This document shows, in pieces, positions 38,348 to 48,000 of a DNA stretch of 64,000 bases; positions within the stretch are counted from its first letter, which is position 1; the number at the start of each line of letters is the position of its first letter. Origin of the DNA: an uncultured Odoribacter sp. Lineage in GTDB: Bacteria; Bacteroidota; Bacteroidia; Bacteroidales; Marinifilaceae. The DNA is taken from the NCBI GenBank assembly GCA_944321165.1, contig CALUKE010000001.1:372001-436000 (forward strand). The letters run 5' to 3'. Below the pieces are notes generated by a model that was given only the letters and a program-made list of their open reading frames with translations, was not told where the DNA came from and ran no database searches. The position numbers and the translations under genes are program-made.

Positions 38348-38935
38348 ATGAAAGATCTGTCTTCCCATATCATGGATATCGTCCAGAATTCGATTCGAGC
38401 AGAAGCCACCTGGATTATCATCCGGTTATGTGAAGAACCGGCTACAGACCTTTTCAGCATTGAAATACAGGACAATGGTTGCGGCATGGACGAAGTCACA
38501 CTGGCCAAAGTGAGAAACCCTTTTTTCACCAGCCGGACAGTTCGCAAGGTAGGATTGGGTATCCCATTACTCCAGCAAAACGCAGAACGGACAGGCGGTC
38601 AGTTAACCATTACCTCACAACCCGGAGTCGGCACAACAGTTAAAGCGACATTCAGCCATTCCCACTTAGACCGTCCGCCATTGGGCGATCTGGCAGAGAC
38701 ACTCACTTTGTTGATTGTCGCAAATCCCAATATTCGTTTTAGTTATGAACATACAACCGCCATCGGACAATATCGATTCGATACAGAGGAAATCAACGCG
38801 GTATTGGAAGGAGTTCCCATCAGCCATCCGGACATACTCCCGGCTTTACAAAACATGATCCGGGAAAATCTCAAGGACATACAAGCCGATCAGCCTCAAC
38901 AATCAAACAGTCATCAATCATCTAATATCAAATAG
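38348..38935 (+). CDS. GHKL ATPase-domain protein, second copy in the hydrogenase operon
   Basis: 195 residues. Histidine-kinase-like ATPase domain at 1-105 (N-box HIMDIVQNSIRA, G1 DNGCGMDE, F-box NPFFTSR, G2 VGLGIPLLQ), followed by an about 90-residue tail without a phospho-acceptor His helix. It is a kinase-like core without sensor or dimerisation domain, as found beside other bifurcating hydrogenases. Unlike the RsbW-like protein at 35.4 kb it has the TSR F-box of histidine kinases. Confidence 0.87.
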   Translation: MKDLSSHIMDIVQNSIRAEATWIIIRLCEEPATDLFSIEIQDNGCGMDEVTLAKVRNPFFTSRTVRKVGLGIPLLQQNAERTGGQLTITSQPGVGTTVKATFSHSHLDRPPLGDLAETLTLLIVANPNIRFSYEHTTAIGQYRFDTEEINAVLEGVPISHPDILPALQNMIRENLKDIQADQPQQSNSHQSSNIK

Positions 38936-38939
38936 CTAT

Positions 38940-39329
38940 ATGGAAAAAATAAAATCACTCGCCGACCTGAAAAAAATCAGGGATAACGTACAGACGAAAA
39001 TTGATCTGCGCGAAAAAAGTGAGCATCCGGAAAGCCTCATTCAAATCAGGGTAGCCATGGCTACCTGCGGTATCGCAGCCGGAAGTAAGGAAACAATGAA
39101 TTACTTTCTGAACCATCTGGAAGAAAACGGTATCGAGGCAGTTGTCACACAAACCGGCTGCATGGGATACTGTTTCGCAGAACCGACAGTTGAAATCACA
39201 AAACCGGGAAAAGAACCGATCGTATTCGGCCATGTCAACTGTGAAAAAGCGGAGGAAATCATACAAAAATACCTGAAACACGACGAATTAGTAGAAGGTA
39301 TTATTCCGGTAAACTATCAAAGTATCTGA
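38940..39329 (+). CDS. HndB-like thioredoxin-fold [2Fe-2S] hydrogenase subunit
   Basis: 129 residues. An N-terminal helical extension (1-30) precedes a thioredoxin-like ferredoxin domain with Cys 43, 74 and 78 (MATCGIAAGSK and QTGCMGYC). The pattern matches HndB of the Desulfovibrio HndABCD NADP-reducing hydrogenase; the fourth cysteine of standard [2Fe-2S] thioredoxin-like domains is Gly here, as in that family. C101 is extra. Its presence suggests a four-subunit HndABCD-type complex and not a three-subunit HydABC. Confidence 0.85.
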   Translation: MEKIKSLADLKKIRDNVQTKIDLREKSEHPESLIQIRVAMATCGIAAGSKETMNYFLNHLEENGIEAVVTQTGCMGYCFAEPTVEITKPGKEPIVFGHVNCEKAEEIIQKYLKHDELVEGIIPVNYQSI

Positions 39330-39376
39330 TACAACGTGCTTAAATATTTAACTATTAATCGATAAACACCCCATTT

Positions 39377-41167
39377 ATGAGTTACAAAATGCATATTCTC
39401 GTCTGCGGAGGTACCGGTTGTCGTGCGTCAGCCAGTAAAAGTATCATCTGCCGACTGGAAGAGTGTCTGAAAGACCGTGCCCTGGAAGACGAAGTACAAG
39501 TCATTGCCACCGGATGTTTCGGATTCTGTGAAAAAGGTCCCATCGTAAAAATCATGCCAGACAATACCTTTTACGTACAGGTAAAACCGGAAGATGCCGA
39601 TGAAATCATCGATGAACACATTATCAAAGGTCGTAAAGTAGAACGATTACTATACAAGGATCCCGAGAAAAAAGCTACGGTAACCGATTCCAAACACATG
39701 GAATTCTATAAAAAACAGTTGCGTATCGCTTTGCGTAACTGTGGTTTCATCGATCCTGAAAATATCGAAGAATGTATCGGTCGGGACGGCTATACGGCTT
39801 TAGCCAAGTGTCTGACCGAAATGACCCCCGAAGAGGTCATCGACGAGATCAAACGTTCCGGTCTGCGCGGACGTGGCGGCGGTGGTTTCCCGACCGGTTT
39901 GAAATGGGAATTTGCCCGTAAATATCAATCCGACCAGAAATACGTCGTATGTAATGCTGATGAAGGCGACCCGGGGGCTTTCATGGACCGTTCGATCATG
40001 GAAGGGGATCCTCACTCCGTCATTGAAGCCATGGCCATCTGCGGCTACAGTATCGGTGCCAGCAAGGGTCTGGTATACATTCGAGCCGAATATCCATTAG
40101 CTATCGAACGGCTTCGCATCGCCATTGAACAGGCTGAGCAATACGGATTACTGGGAGATCACATTCTGGGATCGGATTTCAATTTCCATATAGAGATACG
40201 TTATGGAGCAGGTGCTTTTGTCTGCGGCGAGGAGACAGCCCTGATCCATTCCATGGAAGGACATCGGGGCGAACCGACCACCAAACCGCCTTTCCCGGCA
40301 GAATCCGGCTATCTGCAAAAACCGACCAACGTAAACAATGTCGAGACCTTGGCCAACGTTCCGGTCATTCTCAACAAAGGAGCCGAATGGTTTGCCTCCA
40401 TCGGGACCGAACGTTCCAAAGGAACCAAAGTATTTGCCCTGGCCGGTAAAATCAATAACGTCGGTCTGATCGAAGTACCGATGGGAACGACCCTTCGGGA
40501 AGTAATCTACGAAATCGGTGGCGGCATCAAAAACGGCAAGAAATTCAAAGCAGTACAGACCGGAGGACCGTCAGGAGGATGTCTTACGGAAAAACACCTG
40601 GATACCCCTATCGATTTCGACAACTTGTTAGCAGCAGGTTCCATGATGGGTTCCGGCGGTATGATCGTCATGGATGAAGACGACTGTATGGTCGCTGTCG
40701 CCAAATTCTATCTGGAATTTATCGTAGAAGAATCCTGCGGGAAATGCTCCCCCTGCCGCATCGGCAACAAACGTCTGCTGGAAATCCTGACCCGTATCAC
40801 AGAAGGCAAAGGGACCATGGAGGATCTCGAACATCTCCGCAATCTGAGCCATGTCATCAAGGATACCGCTCTCTGCGGGCTGGGACAGACTTCACCGAAC
40901 CCGGTACTCTCCACTTTAGAGAATTTCTACGATGAATACGTCGCCCATATCCGCGATCACAAATGTCCGGCAGGCAAATGTAAAGCGCTCTTGTCATACC
41001 GGATCGACCCGCAACTGTGTGTCGGATGTACACTGTGTGCCCGCAACTGTCCGGTAGATGCGATCATCGGAGAACGTAAAGAAGCCCATTTCATCGATAC
41101 GACCAAATGTATCAAATGCGGCACCTGCAAGGATAAATGTAAATTCAATGCCATCAGTGCCGGATAA
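39377..41167 (+). CDS. hydB: NuoF-like subunit of bifurcating [FeFe]-hydrogenase (HydB/HndC)
   Basis: 596 residues. N-terminal thioredoxin-like [2Fe-2S] domain (Cys 10/15/47/51), NAD-binding GRGGGGFPTGLKW (165-177), FMN-binding NADEGDPGAFMDR (193-205), a [4Fe-4S] site (Cys 454/457/460 and 500), and a C-terminal pair of [4Fe-4S] motifs (Cys 548/551/554/558 and 578/581/584/588). This is the flavin subunit where electrons from NADH and ferredoxin meet. Domain layout and length match HydB of Thermotoga and HndC. It is followed by hydA 30 bp later. Confidence 0.95.
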   Translation: MSYKMHILVCGGTGCRASASKSIICRLEECLKDRALEDEVQVIATGCFGFCEKGPIVKIMPDNTFYVQVKPEDADEIIDEHIIKGRKVERLLYKDPEKKATVTDSKHMEFYKKQLRIALRNCGFIDPENIEECIGRDGYTALAKCLTEMTPEEVIDEIKRSGLRGRGGGGFPTGLKWEFARKYQSDQKYVVCNADEGDPGAFMDRSIMEGDPHSVIEAMAICGYSIGASKGLVYIRAEYPLAIERLRIAIEQAEQYGLLGDHILGSDFNFHIEIRYGAGAFVCGEETALIHSMEGHRGEPTTKPPFPAESGYLQKPTNVNNVETLANVPVILNKGAEWFASIGTERSKGTKVFALAGKINNVGLIEVPMGTTLREVIYEIGGGIKNGKKFKAVQTGGPSGGCLTEKHLDTPIDFDNLLAAGSMMGSGGMIVMDEDDCMVAVAKFYLEFIVEESCGKCSPCRIGNKRLLEILTRITEGKGTMEDLEHLRNLSHVIKDTALCGLGQTSPNPVLSTLENFYDEYVAHIRDHKCPAGKCKALLSYRIDPQLCVGCTLCARNCPVDAIIGERKEAHFIDTTKCIKCGTCKDKCKFNAISAG

Positions 41168-41197
41168 TCTAAGTAAAACAGCCCAGAAGTAAAAAAC

Positions 41198-42958
41198 ATG
41201 GAACAAAATATAACTCTGCAAATAGATAATCATACAGTAGAGGTCGCCAAAGGAACCACCATTCTCGAAGCAGCCCGAGGAATCGGTATCCAGATACCCT
41301 CCTTATGCTATATGAATCTGAAAGATATGTGTATCACCAACCTTCCCGCCTCCTGCCGCATTTGTGTCGTAGAGGTGGAAGGAAGACGCAACCTGGCACC
41401 GGCCTGTGCCACCCGTTGTGAAAACGGGATGAAAGTAAAAACCAGCAGCCTGCGGGTACTCAATGCCCGCAAAACGGTATTGGAACTCATTTTGTCAGAC
41501 CATCCGAACGATTGTCTGATCTGTCCGAAGTCCGGAAACTGTGAATTGCAAAATTTAGCGGTCAAATTAAAAATCAGAGAAATTCCTTTCGCCGGAGAAC
41601 GCAACCAGTTGCCTATCGAAACTTCTCCCTCCATCGTCCGCGATATGAGCAAGTGTATCTATTGTCGCCGTTGCGAAATGATGTGTAACGAAGTTCAAAC
41701 GGTCGGAGCATTGGGCGCTGTCAACCGTGGTTTTATCTCCACCATCGCACCGGCATTCAACGAGCCGCTGGCTGCCTCAGAATGTACTTTCTGCGGACAG
41801 TGCGTCGCCGTATGCCCCGTAGGTGCCTTGACAGAGGTAGATCATACCAACCGACTGATCGCCGACCTGAACAATCCGAAAAAGACCGTGATCGTACAGA
41901 CGGCACCGGCAGTGAGAGCAGCCTTGGGTGAGGAGTTCGGTCTGGCTCCGGGAACCTCCGTAACGGGGAAAATGGTCTCAGCCCTGAGACAGCTGGGATT
42001 CGACAAAGTATTCGACACCGATTTTGCGGCTGACCTGACCATTATGGAGGAAGGGACCGAACTGTTGGAGCGGCTGACCCGCTATCTGAACGGTGACAAA
42101 GATGTATGTCTCCCGATTCTTACCTCCTGTTGTCCGGCTTGGGTCAACTTCTTCGAACACCAGTTCCCCGATATGCTGGATATTCCTTCCACAGCCCGTT
42201 CACCCCAACAAATGTTCGGTTCTATTGCCAAAAACTATTGGGCAGAAAAGATGAACATTCCGAGGGAAAATCTGGTAGTCGTTTCCATCATGCCTTGTTT
42301 GGCAAAGAAATATGAATGTGCCCGTGAAGAATTCAGTACTCAGGGAGATCCCGATGTCAACTATTCACTTTCTACCCGGGAACTGGCCAGCCTGATCAAA
42401 CGGGCCAACATCGATTTCAACAGTCTGGAAGAAGAAGATTTCGACCGTCCATTGGGTGAATCCACAGGGGCTGGAGTAATATTCGGTGCTTCCGGTGGTG
42501 TTATGGAAGCAGCCCTGCGTACTGCCTATGAACTCTATACCGGTAAAACGCTGGAAAAAGTCGATTTCAAAGAAGTTCGCGGTCTGGAAAACATCAAAAA
42601 GGCCACCATCGACCTGAACGGCGTTCAACTCCATGTCGGCATTGCCCATGGATTGGGAAATGCTCGAAAACTGCTGAACGAAATCCGGGAAGGTAAATCC
42701 GAATTCCATGCCATTGAAATCATGGCTTGCCCCGGAGGATGTATCGGTGGCGGTGGACAACCCCTGCATCATGGAAACTCAGCTTTATTAAAAGCCCGCA
42801 GCCGGGCCCTTTACGAAGAGGATGCCAACAAACCATTGCGGAAATCGCACGAAAACCCGGATATCATCAAACTATACGAAGAATTTCTGGGTAAGCCTAT
42901 GAGCGAAAAAGCTCATCATTTGTTACATACTCACTATTTTAATAAAGCCATTAACTAA
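41198..42958 (+). CDS. hydA: [FeFe]-hydrogenase catalytic subunit (HydA/HndD)
   Basis: 586 residues. N-terminal [2Fe-2S] domain (Cys 37/53/56/70), His-Cys3 [4Fe-4S] (His 102, Cys 106/109/115), two [4Fe-4S] motifs (Cys 153-163 and 196-206), then the H-cluster domain with intact motifs TSCCPAW (309-315), MPCLAKK (365-371) and EIMACPGGCIGG (507-518), and a C-terminal small-subunit-like part. All catalytic cysteines are present, so H2 formation or oxidation is expected. Modular form is that of trimeric/tetrameric bifurcating enzymes. The maturases HydE, HydF and HydG are not in the window and must be elsewhere. Confidence 0.97.
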   Translation: MEQNITLQIDNHTVEVAKGTTILEAARGIGIQIPSLCYMNLKDMCITNLPASCRICVVEVEGRRNLAPACATRCENGMKVKTSSLRVLNARKTVLELILSDHPNDCLICPKSGNCELQNLAVKLKIREIPFAGERNQLPIETSPSIVRDMSKCIYCRRCEMMCNEVQTVGALGAVNRGFISTIAPAFNEPLAASECTFCGQCVAVCPVGALTEVDHTNRLIADLNNPKKTVIVQTAPAVRAALGEEFGLAPGTSVTGKMVSALRQLGFDKVFDTDFAADLTIMEEGTELLERLTRYLNGDKDVCLPILTSCCPAWVNFFEHQFPDMLDIPSTARSPQQMFGSIAKNYWAEKMNIPRENLVVVSIMPCLAKKYECAREEFSTQGDPDVNYSLSTRELASLIKRANIDFNSLEEEDFDRPLGESTGAGVIFGASGGVMEAALRTAYELYTGKTLEKVDFKEVRGLENIKKATIDLNGVQLHVGIAHGLGNARKLLNEIREGKSEFHAIEIMACPGGCIGGGGQPLHHGNSALLKARSRALYEEDANKPLRKSHENPDIIKLYEEFLGKPMSEKAHHLLHTHYFNKAIN

Positions 42959-42965
42959 TCAGCAT

Positions 42966-43442
42966 ATGAGCGAAATAAAATTACCCCAGCATAAAATCGA
43001 TCAGTTGCTCGAAATCTGCGATGCACACGGCAATAAACCCGGAGAACTGATCAATATTCTGCACAAAGCCCAACACCTTTTCGGTTACTTACCGGCAGAA
43101 GTGCAGCGCATTGTCGCCCAAAGACTGCAAATTCCAGTATCCAAGGTATACGGAGTCGTAACCTTCTATTCATTTTTCAGTATGACCCCTCAGGGAGAAC
43201 ATCCGATTTCCGTATGCATGGGAACAGCCTGTTATGTCAGAGGAGCAGAAAAAGTACTGGATGAATTCAAACGAGTGCTGAATATCAATGTAGGTGAAAC
43301 TACTCCCGACGGGAAATATTCCCTGTCTAGCCTGCGTTGTGTCGGTGCCTGCGGTTTGGCTCCCGTCGTCCTGATCGGTGAAAAAGTTTTCGGACGCGTA
43401 GTTCCAGGAGATGTCGAAAAGATACTGAAAGAATTCGAATAA
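42966..43442 (+). CDS. hydC: NuoE-like subunit of bifurcating hydrogenase (HydC/HndA)
   Basis: 158 residues with the NuoE fold: helical N-terminus (residues 10-70) and a thioredoxin-like [2Fe-2S] domain with Cys in CMGTACYVRGA and CVGACGLAP. It completes the NuoE-NuoF-hydrogenase set. It begins 7 bp after hydA and is the last gene of the operon, before a strong terminator. Confidence 0.95.
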   Translation: MSEIKLPQHKIDQLLEICDAHGNKPGELINILHKAQHLFGYLPAEVQRIVAQRLQIPVSKVYGVVTFYSFFSMTPQGEHPISVCMGTACYVRGAEKVLDEFKRVLNINVGETTPDGKYSLSSLRCVGACGLAPVVLIGEKVFGRVVPGDVEKILKEFE

Positions 43443-43460
43443 ATCTCCGTCATCCAAACA

Positions 43461-43495
43461 AGCGAGGACGACTCGTCGGAGTCGTCCTCGCTTTG
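43461..43495 (+). terminator. Terminator of the hydrogenase operon
   Basis: Perfect 14-bp stem AGCGAGGACGACTC / GAGTCGTCCTCGCT with a 4-nt GTCG loop, 18 bp after the hydC stop. Only a short TTT follows, so termination might be partial, but the stem is very stable. Confidence 0.75.
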
Positions 43496-43571
43496 TGCAT
43501 ACACCGGAAGGAGTATTTTCCTTCGTATCAGCCGCCTTTTTATCAGGCACATTTCTTTCTCCCGTCACCCC

Positions 43572-43602
43572 TTGGCTATTTCGTTTTATTGCCGTAATTT
43601 TA
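43572..43602 (+). promoter_or_regulatory. Possible promoter of the lipoprotein gene at 43.7 kb
   Basis: TTG (43572-43574), 20-bp spacer, TAATTTTA (43595-43602), one mismatch from TAnnTTTG. Leader of about 65 nt. Confidence 0.4.
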
Positions 43603-43674
43603 TAGAGTGTAATCTCCCGACATTCTTTTCCCCGAATGTACCCTGTTTTCAGTATTTCATTAAAAATTTTTGCC

Positions 43675-45015
43675 ATGAAACACCTGATTCCCACTTTTAT
43701 GCTACTCATGGTCATCGGTTGTCACCGAACCTTGGCACCATGGCCCAGCGAGGGAGACAAACAGGATGTCACCATGTATGTAAGGGCCCGTAGTCTCTCC
43801 GGTATCTCTGCCACCCCCTCCGTATTTCAATTTTTCATTCATGACCCCAGCCGCTCCGTTACAACTTGTTACAACCTCTCTGTCACAGAAAGCGCAGACG
43901 AACAACTCCATTTAAAACTGTTCCCCGGTACTTATACGGGTTATTGTATAACTCAGGCGGAGGATATGGAACATTGGGAATATACAGAAAACTACTCTCC
44001 CGAAAAAATATTTTTGAAAGCCAATAAAGCAGCCAACCGGGATCATCTGCTCGGAGAAAGTCATTTTACGATCCAACAGACAGAGCCAAACGATGTCATT
44101 TTCGATCTGAACCGAAAAGTCGGTATGTTACGGATCATCATTGAAAATATTCCCGAATGGTTGACCGATCTGCAAATCAATTTAAGCAATATTCCCCAAA
44201 AGATGAGTCTCACCGGTCAATACAGCGGCAACGGAACAATCACCAAAGCCATCGGAATCCCGGACGAAAACGGGACTTCCGTTACTTCTTTGCTGGTCTT
44301 TCCTCCCCACGAAAAAGCCATTCTGACTCTCTCCTCCCAGTCGATGGTATTCGTCACCCCGGAACATTCCATAGAAATTAAGGCAAACCGACAAACCGAA
44401 ATCAAAGTCATCTTCAAAGACCCGACAGAAATGAGCCAGGTGAACATCCTCACAGAAATCATCGACTGGAATGATACGATTCTGCAGGAAGAAGATTGGG
44501 AAATCGATCGACCAGCAGGTCCTTGTCAAGGAAGCGGGAATGGTATGAATCTGGTAGCCAACGGCAGTTTCGAAGAAGATTTCACCGATCTGCCCGACGC
44601 TTGGAAAGCAACCTCCAATTCGGAAAATCCGCCACAAGTCGTATCCGTAAATTCACCGGTACAGGAAGGTAACAAAGCTGTCCGGGTAGAAGGAAAGACC
44701 TACCTCTATCAAGATGTCCCCGTAGTCGGAGGAACCTGCTATCAACTGAAACTATATGTTAATGCTCCCAATCACCATGTCAAATGGCGCAGTTGGTGCA
44801 CTTGGATGCAAGGCAGTAAAACCCTTCCATCGGACGCCCTCCACTCCTCCAGCTATCAATATGAGACAGACGGGTATATAGATGTATATCAGGGAAAGAT
44901 ATTTAGAGCCCCAGTCGGAGCCACCAAACTTCGGGTAGAGGTTCGGAATTACATGGATCCCATCCAAGGAGAAGGCTTATACGTAGATGCAGTCAGTGTG
45001 GAAGCCGTAGAATAA
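43675..45015 (+). CDS. Two-part surface lipoprotein: fimbrial-anchor-like N-terminus and carbohydrate-binding-like C-terminus
   Basis: 446 residues from the ATG at 43675, which places a lipobox MVIGCHRT (Cys 16) correctly. Residues about 30-270 are beta-rich with a FimB/Mfa2-like pattern (YVRARSLSG, FPGTYTGYCITQ, DLNRKVGMLRIIIENIP). Residues about 295-446 resemble a jelly-roll CBM4/9-like module (NLVANGSFEEDF, TYLYQDVPVVGGTCYQLKLYVN, GLYVDAVSVEA). Neither half is recognised with certainty and no enzymatic residues stand out. It lies alone between the hydrogenase operon and nifJ, with terminators on both sides. Confidence 0.65.
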   Translation: MKHLIPTFMLLMVIGCHRTLAPWPSEGDKQDVTMYVRARSLSGISATPSVFQFFIHDPSRSVTTCYNLSVTESADEQLHLKLFPGTYTGYCITQAEDMEHWEYTENYSPEKIFLKANKAANRDHLLGESHFTIQQTEPNDVIFDLNRKVGMLRIIIENIPEWLTDLQINLSNIPQKMSLTGQYSGNGTITKAIGIPDENGTSVTSLLVFPPHEKAILTLSSQSMVFVTPEHSIEIKANRQTEIKVIFKDPTEMSQVNILTEIIDWNDTILQEEDWEIDRPAGPCQGSGNGMNLVANGSFEEDFTDLPDAWKATSNSENPPQVVSVNSPVQEGNKAVRVEGKTYLYQDVPVVGGTCYQLKLYVNAPNHHVKWRSWCTWMQGSKTLPSDALHSSSYQYETDGYIDVYQGKIFRAPVGATKLRVEVRNYMDPIQGEGLYVDAVSVEAVE

Positions 45016-45020
45016 TAACA

Positions 45021-45052
45021 ATCGCGAAGTTCTCTGTTGAGAACTTCGCGAT
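45021..45052. terminator. Bidirectional terminator between lipoprotein gene and nifJ
   Basis: Perfect 14-bp inverted repeat ATCGCGAAGTTCTC / GAGAACTTCGCGAT with a TGTT loop in the 63-bp gap between the convergent genes. T-runs are weak on both sides, but the position and stability support a shared terminator. Confidence 0.75.
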
Positions 45053-45078
45053 GTAATTATAAATGGTAAATAACCGTT

Positions 45079-48000
45079 TTACTTACCATATTCCATGGCA
45101 GCCAGACGCTTATAACCGTTCAGCTTCCATTTCGCATCATTTTCCGTTTCCTGGAACAGACGTTCAGCCTCTTCCGGAATAGCTTTCATCAAAGAGTTGA
45201 AACGAACCTCTCCCATCAGGAAATCACGGAATTTGGAATAATCCGGTTCCTTGGAATCCAACTGGAACGGATTCTTTCCTTCTGCTTCAAGCTGCGGATT
45301 GTAACGATACAACTGCCAGTATCCGCACTCTACCGCTTTCTTCTCTTCCTGTTGTGATTTACCCATGCTGGCCTTCAAACCGTGATTGATACAAGGAGCA
45401 TAGGCAATGATCAAAGAAGGTCCGGGATAAGCTTCTGCTTCTTTCAAAGCCTTCATATATTGAGCCTGATTGGCACCCATAGCGACCTGAGCTACGTATA
45501 CATATCCATAAGACATGGCCATCATTCCCAGATCTTTTTTACGGATACGCTTACCGCTGGCGGCAAATTTTGCCACGGCACCGGCAGGGGTTGATTTGGA
45601 GGATTGTCCACCCGTATTGGAATATACCTCGGTATCCACTACCAGGATATTTACATCCTGACCGGAAGCAATGACATGGTCCAAACCGCCGTAACCGATA
45701 TCATAAGCCCAACCGTCTCCTCCGAAAATCCACTGGGATTTTTTCGTGAAATAGTTCTTCAATTTCAGAAGTTCCTGAGCAGCCGGAGTATTTTCTTTGA
45801 CCAGGGCTGCGGCCATCGCGTCACTGACAGCCAAGGTCTTGTCGCCGTCTGCATAAGCCTCAATCCATGCCTGTACAGCCTCCTGAGTTGATGCAGAGAA
45901 ACTGCTCAGATTTTCTTCTGCCAGACGTTTTACCCGTTCACGCAAACGGTTGGCTCCTTCTGCCATACCGAATCCATATTCAGCGTTATCTTCAAACAGA
46001 GAGTTTGCCCAAGCCGGTCCACGTCCGCTTTCATAATTCTTACAATACGGTGTAGAAGGAGCAGAACCTCCGTAAATGGATGAACATCCGGTTGCATTGG
46101 CTACCATCATTCTCTCTCCGAACAACTGGGAAATCAGTTTGATATAGGGAGTCTCACCACAACCGGCACAAGCTCCGGAGAACTCGAACAACGGCTGTGT
46201 AAACTGTGAATTCTTCACATTATTCGGCTCGACAACCTTCTTATATCCTACCTTTTTATCCATATATTCCCAGCGGATTTCCTCTTCCATCTGAGATTCC
46301 AGCGGTTTCATCACCAAAGCTTTGTTCTTTGCCGGACAGATATCGGCACAGTTTCCACAACCGGTACAATCAAGCGGAGACACCTGCATCCGGAATTTAT
46401 ATCCGGCCAATTCCTTACCGATTGTCGGCTTCACCTGTGTACCGGCCGGTGCTGCAGCCACTTCCTCATCGCTTAACAGGAAAGGACGAATAGCAGCATG
46501 AGGACATACATAGGCACACTGATTACACTGGATACAGTTTTCTACCTGCCATTCCGGTACATTAACGGCAATTCCCCGTTTTTCAAATTTAGCAGTTCCT
46601 GCCGGGAAGGTACCATCTTCATAGCCATTGAAAGCACTCACAGGCAGCTCATCCCCTTTCTGTGCATTCATGACATCCACTACCTTACGGATAAATTCAG
46701 GACGATTTTCATCGTGTTTGATTTCCTCATCCGGCAGATTCTTCCATTCAGCCGGAACAGTTACCTTGATCAGGTTACCTTCCTTGCCTCCGGCATCTAC
46801 GGCTGCATAGTTCATGTTCACCACAGCCTCTCCCTTCTTGCCGTAAGATTTTTCGATGGCATGTTTCATCTCGCTAACTGCCAGTTCATACGGAATAACA
46901 TTGGTGATCTTGAAAAACGCACTCTGCATGATGGTATTTGTACGATTTCCCAATCCCAGTTCCTGTCCGATTTTCGTTCCGTTGATAATATAGAAATTGA
47001 TTTCGTTTTCAGCCAGATAACGTTTCATGTGATTCGGCAGATGCTTTTTGGTTTCCTCTTCATCCCAGATGGAATTCAACAGGAAAGAACCACCTTTCTG
47101 CAAACCTTTCAGCACATCGTACATGTGAATGTAAGCCGGTACATGACAAGCCACGAAATCAGGGGTTGTAATCAAATAAGTCGAACGGATCGGAGCATCC
47201 CCGAAACGAAGGTGAGAAGCGGTGAAACCGCCTGACTTTTTGGAGTCATAGGCAAAGTAAGCCTGGCAATATTTATCGGTAGCCCCACCGATGATCTTGA
47301 TTGAGTTTTTATTGGCACCCACCGTACCGTCAGATCCCAATCCATAGAATTTTGCCTCATAAGTTCCGGCCGGAGTCATCTTGACATCTTCTTCTGCCGG
47401 CAGAGAACGGAAAGTAACATCATCAACGATACCGATTGTAAACTGATTTTTCGGTTCGTTCCGTTCCATATTCTTATAAACGGCAATGATCTGGGCCGGA
47501 GTTACATCCTTGGATCCCATACCATAACGTCCCCCGACAATAATCGGAGCATTTGCTTTGCCGTAGAAAAGATCCCTTACATCCAGATACAACGGATCTC
47601 CGTTTGCACCCGGTTCCTTGGTCCGATCCAACACGGTAATACGTTTTACAGAGGCCGGCATGGCTTCCATAAAATATTTGGCCGAGAAGGGACGATACAG
47701 ATGCACAGCGATCATACCCACTTTCTTGCCATTGGCATTTTCATAGTCGATCACCTCACGGATGGTCTCCGTTACAGAACCCATGGCAATAATGATATTC
47801 TCCGCATCTGCAGCGCCATAATAATCGAACGGACGGTATTTCCGACCCGTAATAGCACTGATCTGATCCATATAATCAGCCACGATATCCGGAACAGCAT
47901 CGTAATACTTATTGGAAGCTTCTCTTCCCTGGAAATAAATATCCGGATTCTGGGCAGTACCCCGAGTTACCGGATTTTCAGAATTCAGGGCACGATCGCG

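Noticed and set aside
46498..47235. 245-codon open frame opposite nifJ
   Set aside because: Antisense to the conserved oxidoreductase and without domain or promoter support.
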